Part shown: one piece after another, positions 46,326 through 58,960 of the stretch
How the letters are laid out: every line of letters starts with the position of its first letter
Position numbering within the stretch: position 1 is the first letter of the stretch
Origin: Brachypodium distachyon
Lineage: Eukaryota; Streptophyta; Magnoliopsida; Poales; Poaceae
Assembly (NCBI RefSeq): GCF_000005505.3
Contig: NC_016133.3
Coordinates: 34,558,737 to 34,622,736 of the forward strand
Reading direction: 5' to 3'
DNA length: 64,000 bases
Translations under genes and position numbers: made by a program
The notes under the pieces: model-generated
What the model was told of the DNA's origin: nothing
What the model saw: the letters and a program-made list of their open reading frames with translations, nothing else
Database searches by the model: none

Positions 46326-49234
46326 ATGCTCCCGTGGGCGACGGCGGCGGAGGCGGAGGCCGCGCTGGGGCGGGCCATGACCCCAGCGGAGGCGCTTTGG
46401 TTCCGGTACACGGCGGCGGCGCCGGACTACTACCTCTACTGCCTCAACATCCTCTTCCTCCTCGTCGTCTTCACGCTCGCGCCGCTCCCTGTCGCGCTCC
46501 TCGAGCTCCGCGCGCCGCGGGCCGTCGAGCCCTACAAGCTGCAGCCGCGGGTGCGGCTCTCGCGGGCCGAATTCCTCAAGTGCTACGGGGACGTGATGCG
46601 CATCTTCTTCCTCGTCATCGGCCCGCTCCAGCTCGTCTCCTACCCCGCCGTCAAGGTCGGTCCTCTCGACTCTTTGTCGAATGAATCTGTGCAATGCGTT
46701 CGATTTGCAACGGAGATTTGGGACATGTTTACTGCAGATTCCATGGGGAAGATTGCATGTTCTCGCGCTTACAAGTTACTGCTCCCTCCGTCCAACAAAA
46801 GATGTCTCAAGTTTTTGTCAAAATTTGGATGTATCTAGACATGACTTAGTGTATAGATGAATTTAAATTTGGTCAAACTTGAGACATCCTTTGTTGGACG
46901 GAGGGAGTAGTACTTATTTAGATTCCCATGCGAGTGCCCTTTTGATCTATCTGTTTGTATGCACGTATCAGATTTGAGGAATTTTTGTGATCTGGGTTCT
47001 ACTCCAAAACCCTGTAGAAGTAATCAACATTTCAAAGATTTCTTTTTTTTCACGCATTTCTGTTGCAATTAGAAGAAAGATTGATCCTGGCATGCCCGTT
47101 AGATTTCTCTCATTGTACTTAATATCAAATAAGAATAAATTGATCTTCTTAATCATTGCAGATGGTGGGAATTCACACGGGGTTGCCACTGCCGTCTCTT
47201 GGGGAGATGGCGGCGCAACTGACGGTGTACTTCCTGGTTGAGGACTACCTCAACTATTGGATCCACAGGCTGCTGCACGGGGAGTGGGGCTACGAGAAGA
47301 TCCATCGGATCCACCATGAGTACACGGCGCCCATTGGCTTTGCCGCGCCGTACGCACACTGGGCAGAGGTGCTCATACTTGGCATTCCCTCCTTTGCTGG
47401 GCCTGCCATTGCTCCAGGTCACATGATCACTTTCTGGCTCTGGATTATGCTACGCCAGATGGAGGCCATCGATACGCACAGCGGGTAAAGATTTTTTGTC
47501 GTTTCTGGCTACGAGATTATAAAAATGTGCACCAACTAATTAACATACCTTTGTCATGATGTGTGCAATGATGTAGTGATTTGGCAAAGATTACTTTTTG
47601 TTGTAAATGGGGTTTCTGGATGATTGAGATGTTAGCTACGGAATACATGACAAACCATAGTGGATTGCTAAAAATTCCAATAAATGGTATTGTTGAGGAC
47701 GTGGGGCTGATTTGCAAAAGCACCATCTTTTTCTGAGATTGACGTGTAGACTGATTGAGGTATTGGTTAGAAAAGCCGGAACTGGCTCTGTACTCCATGA
47801 AAGAAACTGCTAATGAAGATACTAGACTTGAAAAATTAAGCAAAAGTATCTTGTGTCTTATATTACAAATTTACTGTGCTAAGAAAAAGTTACAACCCTA
47901 CAAATGGTGTATGATTGAGGCGATTTTTCTGAGTATCTTAGAAATCCAAAATAATAGTACAGTACATATTTACTAGTTGATACAAATGGAAAGGTAGGAT
48001 AACTAAAAAATAATAATGGAAAGCTAGGAAAGGTAATAGACTGATTGGTTGCAGTTCAATCTGATTCATTACTTTGCCGCACGGACACCCGTATTATGTG
48101 CACCAGCAGGTCGTAAAGAAATAATTAAGTTGCTTGATTTATATCTTAAAAGGAAGGGAAGTTGCTTGTTTGGTACTTGATTTTGACATGTATAAACAAA
48201 AGTAGACTTGAATGGGCCATGCAGTATGTATTTGGCCATCTCAAGATTGTCTGAACTCATGCCGTGAGATTGGAATATATGGTCTTGCAGTGCATAATGT
48301 ATAAGTTTTATCCCATTTTTCCTTTTATTCCTCTTCTAAAAAATTTGCTTACATGTAATTAGTATATTGGTACATTCCCTTTGGGCGAAAAGAAAAACTC
48401 TTGTCAATATATGGTTGATCTTAGATTCCATGTCAGAAAATCATGTTGCCAAGAGTGATCCATGCCAAAATTACAGCGGTCGGATAATAGTCTATGAAGT
48501 TCAGCCTTGTTTCTATCTTCATTTTTTTGAGTATGTGAACTTCCAAATATGTGTCAACAGGTAAGCTACAAGATGCCACATTTTATCTAAATTGTAGGGG
48601 CTAGGCCTTGTTTTATTTTTAGGGCTAGGCTTTGTTTTATTTCGTATACAGTTGTTGCAGTCACCAGTGATGCTGTCCATGGTGTACTCCCAAGACATTT
48701 CTGACCTTTATCTCGCCATTTTGCAGCTTTGATTTCCCATTCAGCCTGACAAAGTATATTCCGTTCTATGGAGGAGCAGAATACCATGATTATCATCACT
48801 ATGTTGGAGGACAAAGCCAGAGCAATTTTGCTTCTGTTTTCACGTATTGTGATTATCTATATGGAACGGACAAGGTAAGTTTTCCACTTTAGGCTTTATT
48901 CATAACATCTGGAAGCTTAGTATTTCTAATATTGACATCGTTTGTCTTTCAGGGTTACAGATTCCATAAGGCTTACCTAGCGAAGGTATTTGTTTTCTTT
49001 AATGGTTCCTAACTTCTCTCATTTGCTATTTGCTATGTCACCTAAGAAATATTAATGTAAATAAAAAAATTCAATTCTCAAAAGCACCATCTGCCAATTG
49101 CGCTATTAAAGTGTCTAGGTTGCTGATTTTCTTTTCTTTTCTTGCCCCTGTATATGAAATAGTTAAAGGACCTGGCGCCAAGCTACAGTGAGAAAGAAGG
49201 TGCCAACGGATTCAGTTACGCGAAGTTGGATTAG
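46326..49234 (+). CDS. Sterol 4-alpha-methyl oxidase (SMO1-type, fatty-acid-hydroxylase superfamily)
   Basis: Five exons (46326-46655, 47162-47484, 48727-48874, 48953-48985, 49163-49234) join in phase to give 301 residues. The three histidine boxes that bind the di-iron centre are visible: HRLLH (145-149), HRIHH (158-162) and HDYHH (238-242, followed by YVGG). Hydrophobic segments near residues 36-60, 95-110 and 185-207 fit an ER membrane protein. SMO1 enzymes remove a C-4 methyl of cycloartenol-derived sterols in phytosterol synthesis, using O2 and electrons from cytochrome b5. The ATG at 46326 gives MLPWATAAEAE. The gene appears intact. Intron 1 contains a Stowaway MITE. It is convergent with the CCHC-finger gene. 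Confidence 0.93.
46778..46909. mobile_element. Stowaway-type MITE in intron 1 of the sterol oxidase gene
   Basis: 'gctccctccgtccaacaaaa' pairs with 'ttgttggacggagggag'; the interior 'gatgtctcaag' and 'cttgagacatc' is inverse too. It is the same family as 21,815-21,932. Confidence 0.85.
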
Positions 49235-50109
49235 ATGGCCCAGTAGGTCCAGTATAAGGGCACCCTCAGTCCCTCAGTGATGAACTTGTTCAGTATGTCA
49301 TTGTGAAATGGGAGATATGTTGAGTAGTTTGGGCATGTGCAGTGTTCTGATTTTTCTGTCCTGTGATTGTTTTTTTGTTTGCTAGTGCCTAGTGTTCGTG
49401 AAAATCCGTGGAACTTGCTACGCTGGCAAATAATATTTTTTCAGATAGCCTGAGTTGATTCATCCAGGCCGAAGGATGTCCATGGGCTCAATAAAAAAAG
49501 CGTCACTGCAATCACTTGTCCTGTTGATTCACTGTTTTTTTTGTTGATTCTTTGAAACAAGATATGGTGCCTAAAGATGATTACCATGGAATACTACTTA
49601 AGATGTTTTGTTAACAGTACATGCACATTCACACGGACTAAAAATTATGCTACGGAAAGAGACTGCTGTACATTTGTTTATTGACCCAAATCAAATAATC
49701 CATATGCATTCCTCACCTAGTGGTTTAAGCAAACCAACATTTACAGTTACGCAGTCTAAAGATGAGGGCGTCGCCTGGTAACTTTTACAGGAATAACAAA
49801 CGAAAATGTAGACCTGAACCTTCCAGCACGGTAAATTTTGAAACAATTGTCTCCAAAGAAATGTCAATCTCAGCAGAATACCCCATTTAAATAGCTGAAA
49901 GATACACTAACCCATGGAAACAATTATTCATATCGCAAGGTACAATCTTATATGAAAGAACCTTCCGAAATCATTCAGTAACAGCGAGAGACTAAAGGTT
50001 ACAGAAAACTGGAGTGCTTGACATTCAGAAACATGAAACACATGAAAATGATGATTCATAACACAGAATCGGGCCACGGAAAACATCTGAAAGGGCACTT
50101 GGAAGTCAT
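49235..50109. other. Convergent 3' spacer between the sterol oxidase and CCHC-finger genes
   Basis: It holds the 3' UTRs of both genes. I see no additional gene. Confidence 0.6.
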
Positions 50110-52120
50110 TTAGTAACGGCGAGGGGGGAACCTGTCCAGCAGCCTCCCAGAAGGGCACTCGTAAGCCATGTGGCCACGGCCACCGCAGTTGTGGCAGATC
50201 GTGAAGGCACCATCCATGCAGTCACGGCTCATATGGCCAACCTGGTTGCAGATCCGGCAGACCATGTCACTGTAGCCACCGCCACGGAAGGGAGCACCAC
50301 CACCACCACGGAAGGGAATATCACCACCATGGAAGAGAGCACCGCTTCCACGGAGGGGAGGCCCACCCCTCTCAATTATCTCATCAGATTTGGGGCACTC
50401 ACGGGCTAAATGCCCTGCAACATGGCACAGATTGCAAACAGGATCATTGGTGCAGTTACGGGCAAGATGGCCACTCTTCCTGCAGTTGTTGCAGGCCTTC
50501 TCATTGGTGCACTCCACGGCAATGTGCCCAGGTTTGTAGCAGTTGTTGCACAGCTTCACTTCTCCAGGCAACATTGGCGGAGCACTGCAGTCTTTTGCAA
50601 TGTGGCCTGATTTGCCACAGTTGCGGCATATCCCTTCATTCGGGCAGCTGTTAGCCATGTGCCCAGGCTCTTTGCAGTTCCAGCAGAGACCTTTAGAAGA
50701 ACACTCAGCTGCCATGTGGCTGCAAAAGTAAAAGGTGAATGAGTAATGTTGCCACAAAAGATAGCTGTAGTATGTACTGTGTAGAATTCCTGGACACACA
50801 GAAGAATTACTCATAAAATATGTATAAGTTAAGCTTGACAGTTTACTGCTTATTGATCATTTTTATGATGCTTACAATTTATGTATGGCTCAAGCTTCAA
50901 GTCTCATAATTCAATAACCATCTTAAAACTGAACCAAATCACGTTACAAGTTTCTTGTGCTAAGCCTACAAATGAATTAAAGAGCAGGGAAGCATATCTT
51001 GAGAAAAAATCTCAAATAATTATCAATTGCTACTGATATTAGAATTCTCATCAATCATGACAAGAACATAGATGCCTAATGGCCACACATCCACAAATAA
51101 TTGCAACCATAAATCAAGGTGACGCGATGTCAATTTTTTTTTCCACCTATACACAGTGTTCTAGAAACAATGGTGCAAATCAATGGATGCTTATGATTCT
51201 TGTGTAGTTCAAGCTTCAAGTCTCATAATTCAATAACCATCTTAAAAGTGAACCAAATCATTTTACAAGTCTCTTGTGCTAAGACAAATAATATAAGATG
51301 CCAACAAATGACTTAAAGAGCAGTGAAGCATGATCTTGAGAAAAAAATCTCAAATAATTATCCATTAATACTGATAGTAGAATTATCATCAAACATGACA
51401 GGAACATAGACGCCTCAAAACAGCCACTCATCCATAAATAATGGTGACGTAATGTCAAAATTTATTCACCTCGACACAATGTTCTAGAAAGACGACACAT
51501 CTGTAACGGTGCAAATCAGTGGGGTTACTAAAAATATTAAAGCTGTAAAAGCATGGATTATGGTATAACTAGTACTGCATTATGGACATATGGTAGTATA
51601 AAACAGAGGTTATTAAAAATATTTGAAGCACGGAAATCACTATAAACCACAATAAGAAGTTACTGAATAACAGAAGATCTTAACATGCACTAACATACAA
51701 GACTGAAATCTGCACAAGCAAGTAGTCATTACCCAGGAAGCCCACAGGTATGGCAGACGGCCACATTTGGACAATCTCTAGCAAAATGCCCAGGGCGCTT
51801 ACAGTTGTTGCACAAATCAGACCTGCTGGAGAACAGAGGAAATAATTAGAGGATACACAACTCCCTCCTACCACCGTATAAACTAAGATTAGGTGCAAGG
51901 CCTCTCCAGGTAGCATTACGGCCTACACATATGATTAGGAGGGAGCAGCAACGTTTGGATATACGATGCCAAGTGTTCAGTGGGTTTCATTTAAATAAGG
52001 CAGCTCAAACCTGCTTCGACCATGGCGACTGTCCCTGTCTCTCCGGTATGGTGCGTCACGGTACGAGGTGCGTTCAGTACGCATCCTTCGGTCCCTCGGC
52101 GGCGGGCTTCGGCTGCTCAT
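50110..52120 (-). CDS. CCHC zinc-knuckle protein, GIS2/CNBP-like
   Basis: Three coding exons (52120-52011, 51822-51733, 50719-50110) in phase give 269 residues. After an Arg/Ser-rich start (MSSRSPPPRDRRMRTERTSY) come nine C-x2-C-x4-H-x4-C knuckles, for example CNNCKRPGHFARDC, CWNCKEPGHMANSC, CNLCHVAGHLAREC and CHNCGGRGHMAYEC. An Arg/Gly-rich stretch separates knuckles 7 and 8. CNBP/GIS2-type proteins bind single-stranded RNA or DNA and act in translation and mRNA control. The second acceptor is a tandem CCAGCAG, so one extra residue can be included. A leader intron (about 52,130-52,573) is likely. Intron 2 carries a duplicated block. The gene appears intact. Confidence 0.88.
50888..51525. repeat. 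Tandem duplication of about 310 bp in an intron of the CCHC-finger gene
   Basis: Copies at about 50,888-51,190 and 51,207-51,525 share 'caagcttcaagtctcataat', 'tcaataaccatcttaaaa' and 'aaatctcaaataattatc' in order, with several percent divergence. Confidence 0.8.
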
Positions 52121-52573
52121 TGTCAACCCTTCCTTCTAAATCTCCTGTCTCCAAGCCCCTCCAAGCTCCCACCAAACTGCGACACCACAGAGCCAAACCA
52201 CAAAATCACCACAAACAACCCTTCTTCCTTCCTTCCTGTCCACAACAAAACCACAGACCGAAATCCAACTCCATGAGGCCAACAACCATCATCCTTTACT
52301 AAGCACATGGTTGAATTCCAACGTAGGTCACACCTTCGCACAAACGCTCCTCTACTTTCTGCCATCATCGATTAACGGCATACAAACCCCGTCCACGCAT
52401 CTAAGTTTATCGCTACGATGCCCGCCCCCGCCCCCCGCCCCACACCCGCTTACAGCACGACCGACCAATTTACAGCATACCATTAGATTCTATCATACCA
52501 CCTGATCCTACAACCATCCCACGACGACTACAACTACGGGCGGACGACCGAGTAGGGCGGCCGCCCTACCTTG

Positions 52574-53614
52574 ATTTTTGCCTCAGTTAGGAATTCGGGA
52601 AGATTACGAAACGGGTAGCTAAAGGGCGGAATCCGTTCGTAGGGTGATGGGAGGAGAAACGGTCGGGAGCGAGAGAATCGAAGTGGAGACCAACCTGCGG
52701 TGGAAGCGCTTGCGCGAGGAGGAAGACGAGCTAGGGGGCTCGGGCGCTCGGCAGCGGGACGGGTGGCGGCGCACGCGCGAGGAGGAAGAAGATCCAAGGA
52801 GCGAGCCAGCGAGAGGGCTGGGTCGCTCGGCAACGAGATTGGGCACAGGGAGGGAGGGGGGGTATATCCGGCCAGCCCTAATATTAAAAACCGGACAGGT
52901 CTCTCGGTTCGGATTCTTACCGGTCGAACCGCCGGTTCACTCTCCGGTTCATAAATGCTGTCAAAAACACATAAAAATCTGAGGGAAGAACCGAGGCCCA
53001 TAATTTTCTCCCTTCTAAAATCGAGGACGAGATTAAGGAGAATAAATCTCGTCCCCTTCCAAATTTGAGGACAAGATTTACTCTCCTTCCAAATCTCGTC
53101 GCCTTCCAAATTCAGAACGAGATTTACCCCTTCAAAATCTCGTCTCCTTCCAAATTCTTCCAAATTCACGGACGAGATTTACTCTCCTTCCAAATTCGTG
53201 GACGAAATTTACTCCCAGGGGACGAGATTTACTTATTCCGCGATCCCTCCCTGCTCCCTCCCTCCCTCCCTCCCATGTACTCCTAGTCGTGTAGTCTAGA
53301 CAGGGACCGTTTCCCTTCACCACTTCTTTCGTTGTTCGTCAAACCCGTCGCCCCCATATCCGAATTTTTTTTTTTTTGCGAGTTCCGCTGGAAGAAAAAA
53401 CACCCGGCGAACACCCCGCCTCCTGAACGGCTGAACCCCACCAGCCACCGCACGCATCCTCTCCCGGCGGTCGCCGTCTTCTCTCCCCTTCCGCCTGTCA
53501 CCCCCTACGTCGTACCCCTTCTTCCCCTGCGCTCGTCGCCTCTCCTGCCTTCCCCTCCGCCCGCCGCGCCGCCTACTCTCACCCCGCTGTCGCCTCCTCG
53601 AGCCTCGGCCAGCC
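52574..53614. other. Leader and promoter of the CCHC-finger gene plus repeat-rich spacer
   Basis: On the minus strand a GC-rich leader (about 52,840-52,574) ends in a possible donor CAAG|GTAGGG. Further out, 53,030-53,235 is a degenerate tandem repeat built from 'gacgagatttactctccttc' words. Confidence 0.5.
53030..53235. repeat. Degenerate tandem repeat ('ctccttccaaattcgtggac' words)
   Basis: 'gacgagatttactctccttc' and 'ccttccaaat' recur about eight times in both close and spaced form. The unit is about 20-30 bp and imperfect. Confidence 0.7.
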
Positions 53615-54297
53615 ATGGGCACTGCCTGCTCGGCCGCTTCCTCGCGCCCTCCGCTCACCGCAGTCGTGGCGGCCCACGCTGGCGGCGGAGGACACCACGG
53701 AGCTGCGCGGCGGCGCGCTCTGGGTAAGTTGGCGATGCCGGCATGGTGGTGATCTCCGGTCCAAGCCCCGGGCGGCGGAGGGAATAGGTACCTTCTGATA
53801 AAACCATCGTTCCTACATTTGGCTTGATGGTAACCTGAAGGGGCTTTGAGTCGTTTTTCTTTTCAGGCACGGTAGAAGTAACCGTAGATCCTGCATTTTC
53901 ATTTGATCATACCGTTGCCCAAATTGGCAGAATCATGTAAACAAGAAGCTTGTAATATATGGGAATAGCTTATATTGAAGTGTTATAAGCAAGTACATAT
54001 CAATGTAATTAAATCGGGCATGTAATTCTTACATCCAAAACTCCTGTTACAAAGTTTCGTAAAACAAAACTTATATTGCTGAGGTCGCACACTCATATGT
54101 TGTCACCCTGGTGAATCAACCCAATACTGAAGATATCATAAGAGAACATGCCGGAAAAAAAAAGAGTAGATGAACAATGCCGTGCGCTGGCAGGCACTGA
54201 TGGTTTCTCTTCAGTCATCTCAAGTATGATTCGAACTTCGTATTTCTTCGCATGAGCAGTGATGAATTGATCCATTTCCTTTTATTTTCCCTCCAGA

Positions 54298-54498
54298 CAA
54301 AACAGTTGAAGGTAGCAGGAGGATCATTTAGACAAAAGTATCCAAAATTAGTGGTTCAACTTGTCGATGAAAGTGCGTTGGCAACTGCAATGGTGCTTAA
54401 AAGTATCACTCTAGATGAAAAGCAAGTTTTCATCCATGCATCCACTTCCAAGATATCCCATGCTATTGCCATAATATTATGTGGGAGGATTGTCCAGG
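54298..54498 (+). pseudogene. CER1/WAX2-like exon fragment
   Basis: One open exon lies between a good acceptor (CCCTCCAG|) and donor (|GTAATC). It reads KYPKLVVQLVDESALATAMV, then QVFIHASTSKISHAIAIILC. This matches the pattern I associate with the start of the WAX2 C-terminal domain of CER1/CER3/GL1 wax-synthesis proteins (VVDG..LA.AVVLNSI....VF..G.TSK..RAIA..LC). No further exons of that family are visible on either side, so this is probably a gene fragment. Confidence 0.5.
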
Positions 54499-55096
54499 TA
54501 ATCTATATGTTCCTGCTAATTGTGTCACTATTTCTTTGGGTAATAGTTTTGTAGAATATTTTCCCAGCATTTTATGAGATCAATTCGGATCAGGTGATCA
54601 TGAATCGAAAGAAATAATATGATATACACAAGCCACAGATTCCAGAGAACAGAGCCAGCTATTTGAAATTATCCGGCGATGACATGCCCAAGGTAAGGCT
54701 ATGATGAGATGAAAGAGTTTCCTAAAAAGTACTATTGCATAGTTTCATTGATATGCTGATTGATAAAACTGAAAGTTTTATTCATCTCATATGAGTGCTT
54801 GAGAAGGAAGAACATCATGAAAACCAAACATTATGTAACAGGCATTTCCATGTTAAGAGCACTAAGATCATTTTGCTTTTGTCATACAAACCATAACCCT
54901 GTACCAGTGCATAAAAAAATCATTGCAAGTTAGGGACCCATTCAAATTAGCCTTATCACTCAATCAGTATAAATGTGCATATAAGAACCATAGTGGAAAT
55001 GAGTAGTAGAACAAATCTCGTATCATGAATGCTTGCATTTGAGTGAACTGCCCAACTTGTATTTATGCTCTCAAAATGTTGCATATTTGGCTAGTT

Positions 55097-55180
55097 TTGT
55101 TGATGAGTCTCTTGCCCAAGTTTGTTCAGAAAGTGGTGCATTGGACCCCTTCAACAATATGTACACAGCTCCTAGGAAGG
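55097..55180 (+). other. Unassigned exon-like segment
   Basis: An open stretch (FVDESLAQVCSESGALDPFN, then NMYTAPRKG) lies between a TAG acceptor-like site and |GTATGT. It looks coding in codon texture, but I do not recognise the family. Confidence 0.3.
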
Positions 55181-55522
55181 GTATGTCAGGCTATTTTCCC
55201 TTTCTACTTCAGTTTCTTTATAAGCTGCTATTTGTTATGATTTGTTCAAATTGTTTGCATAGTCACGTTAGCTTGATCCTATTTTAACTTGCATTGTTTT
55301 CCTGCCTTATCTCGAACCAATTAATGAACAACACATAGATTTGTATACAGAGATATACAAAACTTATAAATACAGAGATATACAAAACTTGTAAAAACAG
55401 TTTTCAGAACCATAAATAACACAAACGTGCAATTAATGCCCACAACTTTTCAATCAAAGCAAGGTCGCTAAGAAAGTGAATATGTACCTTGTGTGTCCAC
55501 ACAGTCTTTGTGTGTCATGGCA

Positions 55523-55618
55523 GTGTTGCTAGAGTTGGGCATGGTGGTGTTGCTAGAGTCGGGCATGGTGGTGTTGCCAGACTCGGGCATGGTGGTGTTG
55601 CCGGTGTCGGTCATGGTT
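55523..55618 (+). repeat. 24-bp tandem repeat (four copies)
   Basis: The unit GTGTTGCTAGAGTTGGGCAT plus GGTG is repeated four times without gaps. Being a multiple of three it stays open in frame (VLLELGMV repeats). It lies just outside the large foldback. Confidence 0.85.
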
Positions 55619-55710
55619 CGTTGGATTGTGTTGGCATTTTTGGCACGAACCCTAGGCTGGCTGCCCTCCGTTTTATGTCGTGGCTGTAGGAATCTGCTGC
55701 CTGCCCATCC

Positions 55711-57883
55711 TTTTCCTCTTTATGCTGCTCCTTTGGTTCGAGCCCAAATCTCTCTCCTTTCTATTTTCTTTTTTTGTTGCCAAACCAAAACGACTGCAAT
55801 CACCTATTTCCAAGCAATATTCCCTAAAATTGTGCTACATACGAAAAAAAAGTGCGGGAAGAGATTTGGGCAGGAGCGCGTGATTTTAGAGACGGCAGTT
55901 AATAGCGCGGGTGGAGCTCTTGGTAAGGCGAGGTGGGGCGCCCGGCTTACCTTATTTCAGGCAAAATTTTAGGTATAGGTGTTAATTACTGTTAAATCTG
56001 ACTGTTTGCGTGAATTGAGGAGGAAAATGGGAAAAAACGACATGATTTGTTGGTGTTGGGTTGTCCTAGCTTGCCTTTTGGGCCTGGACGTGCGGGGAAT
56101 AAATCGCTCCGTTGCGCTCTTGGCTGAGAGGATCGATTCATCGTCTGTGTCTTTCGTCTCGCCCAACTCCAATCGGCTACAGAACGCCTCTGCTCTTCGT
56201 ACCCTGGCAACGACGCTAGGGATTAGAGAAGTACATAGTGTCGGTTGCCGGAGCAAGTCATGCTAGAAATTTTTGCTTCAATTTAAAACACTTTGCCTTA
56301 ATTGATCAGCATAGGCAAATTGTGCAACATAATGTCTGATGGTTGAATCAATGAATTGATGGCGTGCTACATCGAGCGGAAGACATTAAAAAGTCTCGAT
56401 CTTGAACACCGATTAATAAACTAAGTAAGCCATTGATATAATTGGAATTACAAAAACAAATAACCATTTTGTAAAAAAGCAAACGGAGTACATAATCGAA
56501 ATAACTTATATTGTTTTTTTATAGTAAATAAACATAAGGTTTCGCCAATAAGGGTGCTAGAATATGGAATAAATTGCTACCAATCTAATTCATTCAGAGA
56601 GAAGCATAATGGTTTCTTTGACTGATATAAGGCTCAAACTATATTTCTCTGACCTTATAATCTGTTTCAATGAAGGCATGTTCATCAAAGCATGTACATG
56701 CACCAGAAACCACGGAGAACATGTTTTCGGCAGGCAAAAACAAATAATATTGTTTCTGCTTTGCAAATGAGTTTTTTCGTAAGATTTTTCCGACTGGGTC
56801 ATTATAATTTGTTTTTTGTCAGCACTACATTATAATTAGCCTGTCGGAAAAATCTTACAAAAAAACTCATTTGCAAAGAAGAAACATGTTTTCCGTGGGT
56901 TCTGGTGCATGGACACGCCTTGACGAACACGTCTTGATGGAAATAGATTATAAGGTGAGAAAATGGCAGTTTGAGCCTTTATATCAGTCAAAGAAACCAT
57001 TATGGTTCTCTCTGAATAAATTAGATTGGTAGCAATTTAATCCAAATTCTAACGTGTCTTTTGGCGAACCCTTTTGTTTATTTAGTACAAGAAATAATAT
57101 AAGTTATCTCGATTATGTACTTCGTTTGCTTTTTTACGAAAAGATTATTTGTTTCTGTAATTCCAATTATATCAATGCCTTACTTCGTTTATTAATAGGT
57201 GTTCAAGATTGAGACTTCTAAATGTCTCCTGCTCGATGTAACACGCCATCAATTCATTGGTTTAAGCATCAGACATTCTGTTGCATGAAAGTTTTTTAAA
57301 TTGAAGCAAAAATTTCTAGCACAATTTGCTCCGGCGACCAACGCTCTGTACTTATCTAATCTCTAGTGCCGTTGGCAGGATACGAAGAGCAGAGGCGTTC
57401 CGTAGCCGATTGGAGTTGGGCGAGACGTAAGGCACAGACGACGATTCGATCATCTCAACCAAGAGCGCAACGAAGCGATTTATTCCCTGCAAGTCCAGGC
57501 CCACTCAACGATTCCTTGGCCCAAAAGGCAAGCCAGGACAGCCCAACTCCAACAAATCATGTCGATTTTCCCATTTTCCTCCTCAATTCATGCAAACAGT
57601 CAGATTTAACAGTAATTAACACCTATACCTAAAATTTTGCGCCGAAATAAGGTAAGGCGGGCGCCCTACCGAGAGCTCCGCCCGTGCTACTAATTGTCGG
57701 CTCTAAAGTCACGCACTCCTGCCCAAGTTTCTTCCCGCACTTCTTTCGTACGGGTAGCACAATTTTAGGGAAGATTGCTTGGAAATAGGTGATTGCAGTC
57801 GTTTTGGTTTGGCAACAAAAAAAAGAAATAGAAAGGAGAGTGATTTGGGCTCGAACCAGAGGAGCAGCATAAAGAGGAAAAAG
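55711..57883. repeat. 2.2-kb foldback: inverted repeat with about 1.1-kb arms and 20-nt loop
   Basis: The left arm (55,711-56,808) and right arm (56,829-57,883) are inverse copies along almost their whole length, with about 10% difference by eye and small indels. The ends are 'ttttcctctttatgctgctc' and its inverse near 57,862-57,881. The centre is ATTATAAT - 20 nt - ATTATAAT. A transcript would form a very long hairpin. There is no transposase and no clear target duplication. It could be a Foldback-type element or a segmental inverted duplication. Confidence 0.85.
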
Positions 57884-57901
57884 ACGGTATGGCATCACCT
57901 T

Positions 57902-58111
57902 GGTTTGTGGGTAAGATTAGAAAGAAATGAGCCGGGAAGAGGTGAGTTTGTGGGTAAGATTAGAAAGAAATGAGCTTATCCTGGCATGCTCTGTCTAGGT
58001 CCTTCTTCTGGCATTGCTGGGCCTCCCTCTCCTCGGGTGATTGCTTATCCCGGGATGCTCTGTCTAGCTCCCTTCTGGGGGCATTAATGGCCTCCTTCTC
58101 CTCGGGTGATT
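57902..58111. repeat. Two small tandem duplications next to the foldback
   Basis: 'tttgtgggtaagattagaaa' plus 'gaaatgagc' occurs twice (57,902-57,931 and 57,946-57,974). A unit of about 69 bp with 'gatgctctgtctag' and 'ctcctcgggtgattgc' then occurs twice (57,975-58,111). Confidence 0.8.
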
Positions 58112-58960
58112 GCCTATCTCGGTAAAGTCGGGGTTCGAAATTTAGGAATTCAAAGGTAAGGTCTGATTCAGAGACTTCCTGTACGAGATCAGGGTCAAAA
58201 ATAGACTTTCTCTTGATTGATTGTGCTAATCGCGGTGGCGGGGGGTAACGGGGATAGCGGTTGCTGTTTGCTGTTCGACTAGGGGTTGAGACGCGCCTCC
58301 TGAGACGGTCTTGATTTTAATTAATCGTAGTGAGATTTGAATCGCCGCTGTTGTTGCCTCTAAACCTGGTCCAGTTTATCTTGCTAGGAGAAGAAGAAAT
58401 TAGCTGCAGGTTGCTCTTTGGAAAAACAAAATAAGAGCAAAAGGGGAAAAACACAAAGCGCTGTTAAAAATTGATGTGATGAGCCAACAAATAGACTCTT
58501 CTTTGTTGTATCAGTTGCCTGTTATTCACTATGGAAGGATGTCGAACATGATACTGCAGTACATACTATATATATATAAACACAGCTTGTGAGTAAATGG
58601 TTCACAATGATATAACCATTAGATTAGATCACTTTACAAATAACAAGAAAAGGCTAAATTTTCTTTTACAAACCGTTTTGGCATCTATGGGCCTGGCCCT
58701 CCGACAGGATTCATACTCTCCAGGTCGCGTGTCATCTCACAAATGGAAACCAGTGCGCGACCAATCAGTTTGGTGATAACATTCAGCTCGAACAGAATTG
58801 GTGGCGCATCAGAATTGTCGGTATATTGACAAATCCAAACGAGACTCAAGCACAACATATGACATCTATCCTGGATATGTAAGTTTTACATGAGCATGAC
58901 CAATGCCAAATCCTAAAGCACTGAACTGTAAACTTTCACTAAAAGCAGAATGTATTTACC
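58112..58960. other. Spacer with a possible C-terminal coding remnant
   Basis: The minus strand at about 58,690-58,790 is open as NVITKLIGRALVSICEMTRD and ends MNPVGGPGP before a stop. It looks coding, but I cannot assign it. The rest shows nothing recognised. Confidence 0.3.

Noticed and set aside
46139..46694. Long frames on both strands over exon 1 of the sterol oxidase gene
   Set aside because: They are GC-rich overlaps; only the frame from 46326 continues into the histidine-box exons.
52534..53169. 211-codon minus frame upstream of the CCHC-finger gene
   Set aside because: It is Arg/Pro/Ser low-complexity across leader and repeat sequence with no recognisable domain.
55979..56266. 95-codon frames in the foldback arms
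   Set aside because: Mirror frames occur in both arms at different lengths with stops; there is no conserved motif.
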